DNA of 64,000 nt from Chlamydiota bacterium (lineage in GTDB: Bacteria; Chlamydiota; Chlamydiia; Chlamydiales; Parachlamydiaceae): contig JABDBC010000002.1 of assembly GCA_013288825.1 (NCBI GenBank), positions 22,353 through 86,352 of the forward strand, written 5' to 3'. Shown piece by piece: positions 28,801 to 38,200 of the stretch. The notes under the pieces are model-generated. The model searched no databases, was not told the DNA's origin, and saw only the letters and a list, made by a program, of their open reading frames with translations. The first letter of the stretch is position 1. Every line of letters starts with the position of its first letter. Both the position numbers and the translations under genes were made by a program.

Positions 28801-31122
28801 CAAAAATGGACTTCGAGGGAGGCTTTTAAAGGTGTGAAAGGTCTTCATGAAGCGTTCATGAAGACTGTGAAAGACCTTGGGAAGACCCCTTTCACACTAG
28901 CTCTTGCGGCTGAGTTTACGTTACGTGAAATGGAAGCTCCTTTCTTGAGACTCTGCGAGAAAACGCAAATAGACCCGATTGATCCAAAGCTCTCGCCAAA
29001 AGAACTCATGGAGACAGAACGCATCTGGCGAACCCTAAATGAAATACAAGTCAAGCTGCAAGCTGCAATGAAAATCAGTGAAGAAAATGACCCACACTTA
29101 CCATACTTAGAAGCGGCTCAAGCCCGGATAGATCAATGGAGAGCTAAGCTCCCCATGGAATTCCGCTATCGGGATCATGGTACAGCTGCAGTTGCAGCCC
29201 GTGCTGCTGCTACAACGGAACCAAAACTAGAAGACTCCGGCGAATCAAAGCGAATGGGCTCAGAAGTAGATTCTAAACGAGGAGAAGAAAGAGTATCAGG
29301 GTTAGGATTGGGAGAAACGGCATTGCGTAACTTAAACTATTCGGCAATAGTTGAAGCAAGGTCCAATCGTCGACTTTTAGATAATCACTTGGTAGAGCTG
29401 AGTAGAACTGATGACTCGGATCAAATAACACTTTTGATGAGTTCAATCGAAACTGATAAACAAACGATCAGAGAGGAGATGACACGCCTAAGCAGGGAAG
29501 GATTTAATATCGAACCTTACCGTCAAATTGTTGGATTTGACGAAGACGGCAATCGATACGGCTCTGAACCCTTTACTACCGATGCTCAAGCATTCGAACT
29601 AGAAGGTCCGGAAACTCCAAGGGAAGTTCCTCCAACTGAGCCCCGTGGAACAGAAACTGCTCCATCCACTTCGTCATCGTCATCGTCAAGCGCTCCTTCA
29701 GCGACTGCGGCTGCTACATCGCCACCGTTGCCTACGCAGCCGCCAGTAACTGCAATGGCGCCACCTCGGATGCCAGGTACAGTCCATAGGCCGACCTCAG
29801 AGCCGGCAAGCGAATTTGAAAGAAAAACAAAAGGGAAGCCGGAATTAACCCCTGGACTTGGTCTCGAACCCGCGAGAGCCGCTCCGACAAGAGCATCCGC
29901 TGTGCTTTCATTTAGACCTGGATCCCCAGCACAGATGACCGAATATTATAATAAGACTATTCTAGAAACAAACACAAACCCCGACATCATACCCAAACGA
30001 ATACTGGATTTAGAAAAAATGAGAACTAGTTATGGCGAAACTGCTGACGAATCAATGATAGCTATATTACAACAAACAATCGATACTCTGAAAGCAAAGA
30101 AAAAGAAGCTGGAAAGTAGTTTAATACCAACTGCAGAAGTACATAAGGCTGAGTTTGACGCCAAAATAAAGGCTATCAGTATTGAGAAGGATGGAAAAAT
30201 GCAAGCTGATCTCAGGACAGCCTATAAACAACAAAGACAACAGGTCCTGGAAGATCTGAGGCGCATTGGCGCAGCAGGATTTAATATACAACCGAGCCTT
30301 GAAATTCTTGGATTTGATTTAGAGGGCAACGCTATAGGCGAAACTAAGGAGGCTCGAGAAGGACAATTAATAAAAGCAGCACAATCCGTCAAGGCTTGGA
30401 CGGATTGGTTTGTCGCAAATAGCGGTCGGGCAGATGAGAAAGAGCTAGAAGAACGAACAAGAGAATTTGAAGCCCTGAAACAAAACGCTTTAGCGGAACT
30501 GAATTTCTACCATGAAATGGGATTTGATGTAATCCCAAGCCTCAATATTCTCGGATTTGATTTAGAGGGCAACACTCTTGTTAGGGCGCCAACTTCTCCT
30601 CCTACAACAGCTCCTTCGACAGCTGACGCCGCCACAGAAGCGGCAGCACGAGCCATCGATGAAAAGAACTGGCCTAAAATTGAAGCGAACATCAAAGCCA
30701 ACCCGAATTTAATACCCACTGCCATCAGATCTTTTAAGGAATTTCTATCCTCTGGAGCCTCAGAAGCAAGTGCAATGGCCACCCAATGGGGAATCGCTCG
30801 TCTGGAAGCAATGAAAACGGCCGAAGAGCAACGCCTTAAAGTATGGGCAACTACGCAAAAAGCTAGCATGGATGAGATATTAGCGCGTATTACCAGGTCA
30901 CCAGCTGGACAAGACAAAACTGATGCTTCGAATGAATATCTGGACCTAAGGAATCAAACAAAAAGTGAGCTACAAAAAAAAGGTAGCGAAGGGTTTGATA
31001 TTTCCCAAAGCGCAGCAATACTCGGACTTGTCAGCCGGGATTTAGGGCCGGAATTGGGTGGTGAAATTTTGATCTATGAGGCAGATATTACACCACCAGT
31101 TACGCCATACCAATCCACATGA
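22900..31122 (+). CDS. Giant helical protein, divergent member of the five-gene family (2740 aa)
   Basis: Unrecognised hydrophilic, mostly helical protein without signal sequence. The first 75 residues are a Pro/Thr/Ala-rich leader; a hydrophobic patch FTAKATLIIGSAW follows. Visible internal structure: a stretch at about 823-872 (LKQLITSLERNCPNLLRRIK) matching the short domain of the other giant proteins; a tandem duplication of about 101 residues at 1008-1108 and 1109-1210; a segment near 1483-1620 (NHPTFLAKMLEDPLLSSML) shared with the 6920-residue neighbour; a Ser/Pro/Thr linker near 2245-2350; and four C-terminal repeats of the form GFNIQPSLEILGFDLEGN near 2200, 2461, 2542 and 2697. It has its own consensus promoter. 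The frame ends just before a fifth such repeat lying in another frame. A host-directed role is only a guess. Confidence 0.85.
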   Translation: MSIGSEPPIRPGGDLPDIKRDDTVPPLGTPAAGAGAPTTSEEKTALAASQRPTTTAPSIHIPFTAKATLIIGSAWRAGLRLFPKKEKTQLTQTMEKIMNLINAPAPGKGKAKTAAAGTTTADLHLLSPADKKALLDLVAEMQKDMSELEKTVSETSITDVMKKSITLGKPTFISYAEIGAHYKTRLERLAQQKEEKAIEAKGKAEEEGKPLIGRIRPGASALTLKTLSKDIGAILDKNLKALDDKGDKDVRECKALAANILKQLKKTRIIEDRSTQKTKREDSMAITAALQGAIKDRDLLMSKLRRLKHSNPKKHQEIVEKIYVPLNKELSDARLQREILSIAQTAVVHLFEETKEYGKTGGAKRLEKMRGEATLLMTDPELMKKLKDKEFKISHETEIVVTHTASDIKEDITGIRGLTAEYGHLTANLLEMFRESDDIANPEEFVACKELAKEVCENLAAAAKAKSRGTDFSELALKSREGFLRLQTKIDVLKKATQLKPPSAYDKMVYDRVMKEIYQPLEKTLLAFHKGSVHDPETLIKMSFLPLTSNERELYRSLLSTSTRGGVERVIYRPQGFFDKLLRREPPAALREPTKLFNSLLADALTRFDTRSAFRELGKVHRLETRLGLAGVRLAHLDKPVALTYHDKYADIAEASSHVSTVYDVSKDFSRTPPSKKVLEAGPLDVFTEETALTRALRLTPHSKEIAEGLGWTPTPLAAARLIKSKMALERLLVRLQARKEKLDEQLENSGTVPLDEMFYSDYAMVAHAVKQTGGALKEIDIAESRATRTLEDALKLTKEDEAMIEAGIKRPADYGDTITVERYQTAIQKLAAESSLGNVESRERLKQLITSLERNCPNLLRRIKEHRPTVEVTLQYPSGPFKQPITIDPRISEIIAKAKEVTEGPVVDHLKFVTLELIDTHGKLRELYEDKNAAHNVVGDREKIVKAYQAGNIDSVKTLVKAHLLVREGIYQEDLFLREMRQDPDASRAIDEALDMLRREVTEPVARTNVQIARAFMDLANKCESQISNAVRQIASFDKQVVTKAATREQLETRRELVLMAEDGLKQLEEIAANSAETPEGKEFRAAVMAKYNLQLQAFERVQFGAIRTPIQAQSYIDLVNSFESQVKDSLEQVNILDEQIAAKTATPNQISGRPVLLGVAWKALQNLKDTVAQLPIETATGQGLYSAIMRKYATQLEAYNKVLHPPGLPQPQVRNDAFFIAAREAAEGLRTAITNLEGVGRFHTSGVAARYMSDAAVTPDEIAKHIHGIKAAGKVLEAEIMRLEEELPKTNLSDRAAALKELEGLRAEFRTITERHNKYIDIAYPIDRGLLRRVESAKTPGDFARLSVEFETKDMLKEIVGQLAARASTYLSAESRSEAAFRAALFLNRVQIILPVNDLADIEKAVKGITSEYRPSLSHNETAMVRDLNQQALQATMTGTLTPEALDAFNTRDAKLVQKYRDLFIKLYANARTEAEQKQFINLTFYLQTNHPTFLAKMLEDPLLSSMLAKGLNKEGEELNLTTRQIAVFVNLQRAIVDRGLTLQNVDVPDSLEQAIKHLTVLEKLSIDKPTTENLEAYKQMSQLYYELNRRHGLTDLSTTHVEILQILRNSPDEGTHFATTKIMALPGGQEALVNLEKILAARVRAPATFEERIANLTDLKRLYQAYPKLLPKLPEFPVTKIHPANAAILAAIEVQTDRSPKTVGEAFATTMRTRVDASLAEKLKSDREFLDHLNNVYLHHPDLIEVYEKGYGTEINLRLVQIGTDSSSPLSILARQVAIRRQMNVALKTNAFTPVFIEEIQRQFTRLREEEAKAMVSAAAAMTTTGTSLARPAPAELFATSTDLLEETFTRELERTDQWTLKPLDTRVLANIKANLAVVRELTDRIKYGDKSPKTANELQKAQRKAADYLKSNEQNVANLLHLFESRAMYGYSTLAAGDELRLGADIHELTDQLDAADRLVGAKQKWTSREAFKGVKGLHEAFMKTVKDLGKTPFTLALAAEFTLREMEAPFLRLCEKTQIDPIDPKLSPKELMETERIWRTLNEIQVKLQAAMKISEENDPHLPYLEAAQARIDQWRAKLPMEFRYRDHGTAAVAARAAATTEPKLEDSGESKRMGSEVDSKRGEERVSGLGLGETALRNLNYSAIVEARSNRRLLDNHLVELSRTDDSDQITLLMSSIETDKQTIREEMTRLSREGFNIEPYRQIVGFDEDGNRYGSEPFTTDAQAFELEGPETPREVPPTEPRGTETAPSTSSSSSSSAPSATAAATSPPLPTQPPVTAMAPPRMPGTVHRPTSEPASEFERKTKGKPELTPGLGLEPARAAPTRASAVLSFRPGSPAQMTEYYNKTILETNTNPDIIPKRILDLEKMRTSYGETADESMIAILQQTIDTLKAKKKKLESSLIPTAEVHKAEFDAKIKAISIEKDGKMQADLRTAYKQQRQQVLEDLRRIGAAGFNIQPSLEILGFDLEGNAIGETKEAREGQLIKAAQSVKAWTDWFVANSGRADEKELEERTREFEALKQNALAELNFYHEMGFDVIPSLNILGFDLEGNTLVRAPTSPPTTAPSTADAATEAAARAIDEKNWPKIEANIKANPNLIPTAIRSFKEFLSSGASEASAMATQWGIARLEAMKTAEEQRLKVWATTQKASMDEILARITRSPAGQDKTDASNEYLDLRNQTKSELQKKGSEGFDISQSAAILGLVSRDLGPELGGEILIYEADITPPVTPYQST

Positions 31123-31240
31123 TATCTCACGCGTTAGGGATGATAAATTCGCTATCGAAAACAGAGAACGAATAATGCTAGAAGAAATTGCGAGAATGAA
31201 AGCTCAAGGATTCAAACTAGACGACGTGGTGTTTCCATAG
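31121..31240 (+). pseudogene. Frame-shifted C-terminal remnant of the 2740-aa gene
   Basis: Directly after the stop of the giant gene, the +1 frame encodes 39 residues ending EEIARMKAQGFKLDDVVFP and a TAG stop at 31238-31240. The REEMTRL-x-x-EGFNI pattern of the four preceding repeats is recognisable here as LEEIARMKAQGFKL. The +1 frame is open back to 31073, so a single-base indel between 31073 and 31120 would join it to the giant gene. It is either a true frameshift in this strain or a sequencing error. Confidence 0.6.
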
Positions 31241-31245
31241 CGCTG

Positions 31246-31955
31246 GTGCCGGCCCTCCGGGACGGAATGGTTTTTTAGTGTACCCAGGCTTCGCTAACCC
31301 CTCCGGGGAGCTTCAGCCTGGGCTATTACGTAAACAGACCCTCCGGGCTGTATGCAGGAGCTTTTGTCTGAGAATCACTTTTCACATTGCCCGGAGGGCT
31401 GTTTACGTAATAGCCCAGGCTGAAGCTCCCCGGAGGGGTTAGCGAAGCCTGGGTTAGCGCCACACAACACACCCCGTCCCGGAGGGCCGGCACTCTTGGA
31501 AAATTGGGGTCTGGCTTGTGATTTGTAATTTGAGGTGGAACAGAGGTTCTACGAAAAAGAGGCCTCAAATTGCAAATCGCATGCCTGAACCCAATTTTCC
31601 AAGAGTGCCGGCCCTCCGGGGCGGGATGGTTTTTTTAGTGTACCCAGGCTTCGCTAACCCCTCCGGGGAGCTTCAGCCCGGGCTATTACGTGAACAGACC
31701 CTCCGGGCTGTATGCAGGAGCTTTTGTCTGAGAATCACTTTTCACACTGCCCGGAGGGCTGTTTACGTAATAGCCCAGGCTGAAGCTCCCCGGAGGGGTT
31801 AGCAAAGCCTGGGTTAGCACCACACGACATACCCCGTCCCGGAGGGCCGGCACTCTTGGGAAATTGGGGTCTGGCTTGTGATTTGTAATTTGAGGTGGAA
31901 CAGAGGTTCTACGAAAAAGAGGCCTCAAATTGCAAATCGCATGCCTGAACCCAAT
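31246..31955. repeat. 360-bp tandem duplication, each unit with a compound palindrome
   Basis: Two head-to-tail units, 31246-31604 and 31605-about 31955, nearly identical apart from scattered substitutions and one T. Each starts with a GTGCCGGCCC-class palindrome (31246-31493 and 31605-31853), followed by about 110 bases that form a weaker inverted repeat (GGGGTCTGGCTTGTGATTTG against CAAATCGCATGCCTGAACCC). No gene is present. Confidence 0.9.
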
Positions 31956-32034
31956 TTCCAAAACAGATTAGAAACACCGGTTCAGGCGTTTAGAGTGTGT
32001 TGAGTGAGAATAGGTTAAAGCGAGGTGAGAATTG

Positions 32035-32162
32035 GTAAAAAGCGTAGTGAGAATAGGGTTCAGGCATGCGATTTGCAATTTGGGCAACCTTTATATTTAA
32101 ACTCTGTTGCAGCCCAAATTACAAATCACAAGCCAGACCCCAATTCTCACAGCCAGACCCCA
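32035..32162. repeat. GGTTCAGGCATGCG element upstream of the 6920-aa gene
   Basis: Imperfect inverted repeat: GGGTTCAGGCATGCGATTTG and its partner CAAATCACAAGCCAGACCCC around ACCTTTATATTTAAACTCTG. The same element, nearly base for base, lies at 62865-62990 upstream of another gene of the family, and its arms occur in each unit of the tandem duplication at 31246. Short GTGAGAATAGG-like units precede it. The rest of 31956-32267 shows no gene; no clear promoter was found before the 6920-residue gene. Confidence 0.8.
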
Positions 32163-32267
32163 AAATAACAAAACAATAATGTAGGCTAAAACGCAATACG
32201 CCTCATGGAATACTCTGAAAAGAACTTCGACAGCCTCAACAATAAACCTTTTTATAAGAGGTAAGTT

Positions 32268-35200
32268 ATGGCATCAGGTACATCAGGACTCCCATCTTTT
32301 TTTCATGAAGGCCCCCATCTAACCCCACTTACTCCTTTACCTCCACCTGCCGAAACAGCCGTCAGCCCCCCAGCAGCCCCTCCTTCCTCTCCTCCAGTCA
32401 TCGTGGTTGCAACAGCTGTCGCTGCAGTCGCCACTGCACCCATCGCACAAGCAGCACGCATTTCAATAGAAACACAAAAAACAATTAATCAATTGATGCA
32501 GCATGAGTTTGCAAAAACTAAGCCAAAATATTCTCTCCAACAACGGTTTACACGGTGGCTTTATAACGAAAGGGCCCTCAATGCCGTTGAGAAATGGAGC
32601 GAAAAACGTAAGATTTTCGTCAAAAATCAGTTAGATATCATACGCAATACTTCGAAATTAACATTGGAACGGCTGAATGCCGCCACAAAAAAAGGTATGG
32701 CCCTCGCCGGACTGACGGACCGTTATGGAAATCCAAGCGTCCTCGAAAAAATCACTTTAAATGATGAAAAAGGGATTACACAAACTCTACAACGAGAATT
32801 TGCGGATGTCACAAAAGTTGCTGAAGAAACAGAAGCAAAATTGGCCCATCTCGCTCAATTGATGGAAGGTAATTCACAACTCATCGGCATCTTTGGAAAG
32901 CAACGAGAAGAACTTGCAGATAATGTCATTAAACTTAGAGAAAATATCGCAAAGGCAAAGACTGTATATGAAACCGAGCTTGAAGAAACTAAGAAGAAGG
33001 AATTAAGCATACGATACCCGAATATGCCCGACGAAAAAGGTGATAAAATACCCGACAAAAAAGGTATTAAACGTGCGGCTAAAGAAGCTTTAGCCACACC
33101 TCCAATCACACCTAGGCTCTCAGAAAAAGAAGAAACATTCTTGCGAGATTTAGTAGATGGAAAAATAAGCGTCAAATCACAACTTAACACACTTGGCGAT
33201 ATCAATGCTTTCAGAAAACTTATTAGAACGCTTGGACATCAAGCATTTACTCGAGAAAATACAAAAGCAAAAGAACGGTTTGTCATTTTAATGATGACCC
33301 TCAAATCAATTGATCCGCAACGTATTACTTCTATTTTAGACACTAAGGACCATATCGTTAAATGGCGTATTGAACAAGCGACTTATAGTATACCTGATGT
33401 CTGGTATGATCTTATTGCTCGCGAACCAAGGGAGAGAGATCTAGATCAAATTACACCTAATAAAAATATTGTCCCTTCGGCTCTCAAAGGGCAATTTCGA
33501 CTAGTAATAACTCAAAAATGCGAAGATGCAATCCAGAATGGACATCCCCATGTTGCCAGCCAAATTAAAGCTCTCGCAAAGTCCCCTCGATTCAGACACA
33601 TGATCGGAAGCATTCTGGCCGAACCTGAATTTAGTAAGATGCTACAAGATGTCGCAAATATCAAGAAATTAAGACCAGAACCAGTGGCAGTAGCTCCAGA
33701 ACAACCAGTACATATTGAATTAACACGCGTAACAACTGGTGTGGAAACCAAACCTGTCACAGCTGAAGAACTACGTGTTGAATTAAAACTCGAAACAGCT
33801 GGCGCTGCAAGCGTCGCTGCAGCTGTAGTTGTCCCCGTTCCAGAAACTGGAGCCCCACCTCCTCCAGTTGGTACAGCAACGGGTGTCGGAGGGGCAGGAG
33901 CAGGGATCGCGCCTCCATCAGTTGGTGCAGCTGTTGTTCCAAAAGTTGGAGCAAGACCTGAAGCAGCTCCGGCACGTGCAGAAGCTAGACCTCTACACGT
34001 GGATGTTACTGTAGTCCGAGCTACAGAAATCAATGCATTGTGCAAAAGACTTTTAGTTGCCAAGACTGATTATGAAACTGCATATAGTAAAATCCCAATG
34101 GATAAAGATAAGGCTTCTGCAAATCTTAGACTCATGAAGAGATTACGACATGATCTTATTAGTCTTATCACCCCAACGGTTGCTATACGAGAAAGTGCAA
34201 TAGAAAAAGCCACGGATAACAAACTCTCAAAGGAACAAGAAGAAATATACGCTGGGGATATCGAAAATGAAAGAAAATATTTCTATTTGGAATATGAAAA
34301 AAATGCAAAAACTGAAGCTAGTAAGCCTGCGGGAGGCAATCCGATTTACTCCGAGATATTACAATTCCTCAAAACTGATCTGGCAACAGTTGATAAAATC
34401 TTAGAACATTATACTCCAAAAGCCCCAGCTACAACTACTGTTGCAGCAGCAGCGGCTACGAGAGTCAAATATAAACCGTTGAGTGATCCTAAGCAATCCC
34501 CCGAACGCAGAGCCTTTGAAGACATCTTAAGGCAACCTGAATTTGACATTTCAATTCCAGTTGGAATTCCTCCAGCTTCCGTAACCGAAGCGCTAAGCAA
34601 TGATCCCCAAATAAAACGCCTCCTCCTATTGCTTAGCTGGAATATGTTCCGCCAAGGTGTCAAACGCAACTACGAAGACTACAGCATTCCAAAGCCTCCA
34701 GGAAATGAACCTACTGAAGTAGAACGCAATCTCGGAATGGCAAGCATTCTGGAAGAACTGCAATCACGCCTTTCTACAGGAGATCACGCAGGTAAAGGGA
34801 TTAGAATTCAAGTTAGGTTCACTCCCACTGAAGATACTGCCTTTAAACAGGCTCGAGGAATTGTTGAAAACCGCAGCACCTATAAATTCTCGGTAGCAAG
34901 GCCTGATGAAGTAATCGCAGAACCATCGGTTATGCTCAATGTCCTCGCAAAGCTTCTTGACGAAGAGCTGCAAGCAGTAAAGCCTTTAACGGCAAAACCA
35001 CCAACAGCGCTCGGTGCTGCAGAAAGAGAAAGCAAGCGTGGAAAAGTTGAGGCCCCCGAAGAGAAACTCGAACAAGCCAGAGTTACTTTTGAGGCTGTTG
35101 ATTTTGCTCTAAAATTGAAAAAGCACAGTCCAGAACTGTGGAGCGAAATGATGCAAAAAGATAAATCCTTGTTCTCAATGTTAGAAGATGTTTGTAATCA

Positions 35201-38200
35201 AATGTTAGACCGTGGATCCACGGAAGACAGATTGAAAGCCCATAAATTTTTGATGTCGATGTATCTTTCCGAAGGAGCGAAACTCTCCGTTCTTGGTCAA
35301 GCAAATACACTCACTCGAAAGGCTATAAAACAACAATCTCTTGCCTTAGAGACCCTTCGTACACGACCACCTGCAGAGTACTTACGAGAGTCTTCTGAAA
35401 TGAATCAAGAGGTACTTGATATTGGAACTCGATATCAATTATGGCATTTCTCACCCTCTCAGGAGCGTGTACTTAATCAAATAAAGAACACAGATCCTAG
35501 TGATCCGATACAAGTTGAAATGTTAGGCATCTTTCTTAATAGTAATACTCGTGATTTTGAATCATTGGAGGACCTAATCAACTTCCGTGTATCTGCCGGT
35601 CTAGGAAATTGGGAAGATCGATTGATTCAGGATAAACTCGAAGCTATGCGTAGTGAGTTGCAGCCGCTTCTTTCCGGTAGTCATGCGGAAGCGCCTAAAG
35701 GTCCACAAACGGAAGGCCAAATCAAGGGAGCTGATTTTCTCTATTACGAGAAACAGAAACGAAAACAGGCAGATGAGGAGGACATAAATTTAGAAGCCAT
35801 TAGAGTGGCTCAATTTGTTCGTAGAAATAACCCTAGAGCCTTCGAAAACCGAAGAACAGCAGGAGGAACACATCCTGTTGAAGAACCATTGGGGATATTA
35901 ATAGGTCATGGGACTTTTTTTGGTCGCGCTGCCGGGTGGACTTACAAAGCTCTAGATGCAATGGACAAGGCTATAGCACAACATAATAGAGATCCCAATG
36001 CTGATATTTCACCGCTTCTAGCAGAAACTCTTCTAGCTTTCAGCCAAGTAAACCACCTTAGGACGTTTCCTACATATGAAGAACAAATGAAAGCAAAAAA
36101 TTCCGCTGAAGCGTTTAAAGAATTAGTACAGGACATTGAAAACCTTGAGAATACCATCAATGTGGCTGTGGCTCAACATGGACTGGGGAGGCTTTCAATA
36201 GAACAGCAGGAACTATTTGCAAAATGCAAAGATGAAAAACTTGGTACAATCCGAGATTTGAGTAAAGTGACTGCCCTAAAAAATTCCTCAGTACCAGTGA
36301 TTAAAATCTTGAACACACTGAAAACAGGTGTCTTGCTTGGGATATATAATGAACCACCAGAGCTACTCACTGCGGTGTTAGCTGATATTCGCCAGTTAGA
36401 AGACAAAGCTATTGCGTGGAAAGGACGAATAATAACAGACGCCCAAGGAGCTGGAATAGGACTCAGATTTCAAGAGTTCTTGAAGGAAAATCAAAAGGTT
36501 GCCAACAGTGCATATCTTGAAATTTTCATGAGAGAAAATCAACCCCTAGTACGAAGATACCAGACAAATCCACAATCTTTGAAACCAAGCGAGATAGCTC
36601 AACTTAGAGCCCTCCCTGAAAGATTGGTCACAGGAGCAGCAGCAGTCTTACAGGCTGAAGACTTTGGAGGTCTTCCTATCACGATGCCAACGGCTACTCC
36701 AAAAGACTTCAATAATATTACTCAAGATGCTGCACAACGAAAAGAAAAGTGGTTGCAAGAACTGGAGATATTACTATATTCCTCAAAAGAACTTAAAGAG
36801 ATGTCTGAAGCAGAAAAACGCTTTAGTGCACATCAAGATCTCTTATCTGCATTAGCTAAACCTCCTACACTAGAAGAACGAGATAAATTGTCTACAAAAG
36901 CCCGGGAAGAACTGGAAAAAATTGAAGCTTCGGCGAGGGACTATGTCACTCCTACAGCAGCATCTCTTCCTCTGGCCAGCACTATTGCACAACCCACTGA
37001 AAATGTAGCTGTGACATTTAACATTCTTGAGCGTCTATTGATAAGTGATCTTTCGTCAGTCACAAGAACCCTTTCAGCTCCTTCTGTGCCCAAAGAGACG
37101 GCAGTCGCACCTACAAGAGAAGATGAGCTGAAAGCTGCTGTTATATTAGAAGACAAAGAGCAAGATGAGGAACTCGCAAAACTATCAGTGACTTCTGACG
37201 GAATTAAGTTTGCTCGATATTTACAGAAGGCCCATCCAAAGCTGTGGGAACAACTGACCAAGAAACATCCAGAAATTTATAGCTTATTAGATAAAACGGG
37301 TAATTTTGTCAAACAAATGGATCCTTCAAAAACTCCTGGCGTCAGAGAGTTCACCATTTTCACAAATCTCGAAAGAGCTATTCGCAACCATACCATTGGA
37401 CGACTCGATTCTCATACAAGAGAAGCTCTTACTGCCCTGGAAATTAAAATTCAAAATCTTTCACAAAATGAACGCGTTAATGACCCAAGCTATCAAGAGG
37501 CAATGGAAATTATTAACTACAATCGATTGTTGCATTTGAATCCAAAACAGTTAGCCCTTCAGGATCGTCTTGTGGCAATAGTTAACATTGGTGACGTAGG
37601 ACGCCGGGAAGCACAACTGCTACGATTTGACGAATCAGAGAAAGCTGAGTTGAGGGCAATGCGAGAAATTCTTGAGCAAAGAAAACGACTACCCCTGGGC
37701 TGGAATCCTGCGGAAATCGAGTTGCAATTTAATGCAGTAAATTTCGCAGTTGAGGAGTTGAGTAGGATCAACAAAACAAGATTAGGGCAAATACATACAT
37801 CATTAACTGATGCAGGAATAGGTGTTGGAGTTGATGTTAAAGTTGAAAGGGAGACCAAAGGCGAGATTGCTGCTCACGTAGGTGTTAGTGATGCAAAGAG
37901 AACAGCAGAGGTAATGGCACAAAAGCCCAGATCTCTAACCGACGATCAGCTTCTCGGTATACTTGCTAGTAGAGCAAACATACAAGGGCCTGCCACTCCT
38001 AAAACGATTGACTATATTGAAGCTGCGTTATCTTTTGGAAATCGACAAGATTTCAGCGAAGATGTAGCTATTTATCAAAATATTAGAAAAAACAAAATCA
38101 TTGCGGAGCAAGCCGAAAGATTAGTAGATGGTGCAGATAGCGAGAGTCATCCGGCTTATGCAGCTGCCGGAGCTGCCTATTTGGCTTTAAGTGCTCTGGA

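Noticed and set aside
22900..31122. Giant genes as adhesins, autotransporters or polymorphic membrane proteins
   Set aside because: No signal peptide, no GGAI/FxxN repeats and no beta-barrel end; the products look helical and cytosolic or type III-secreted rather than Sec-exported.
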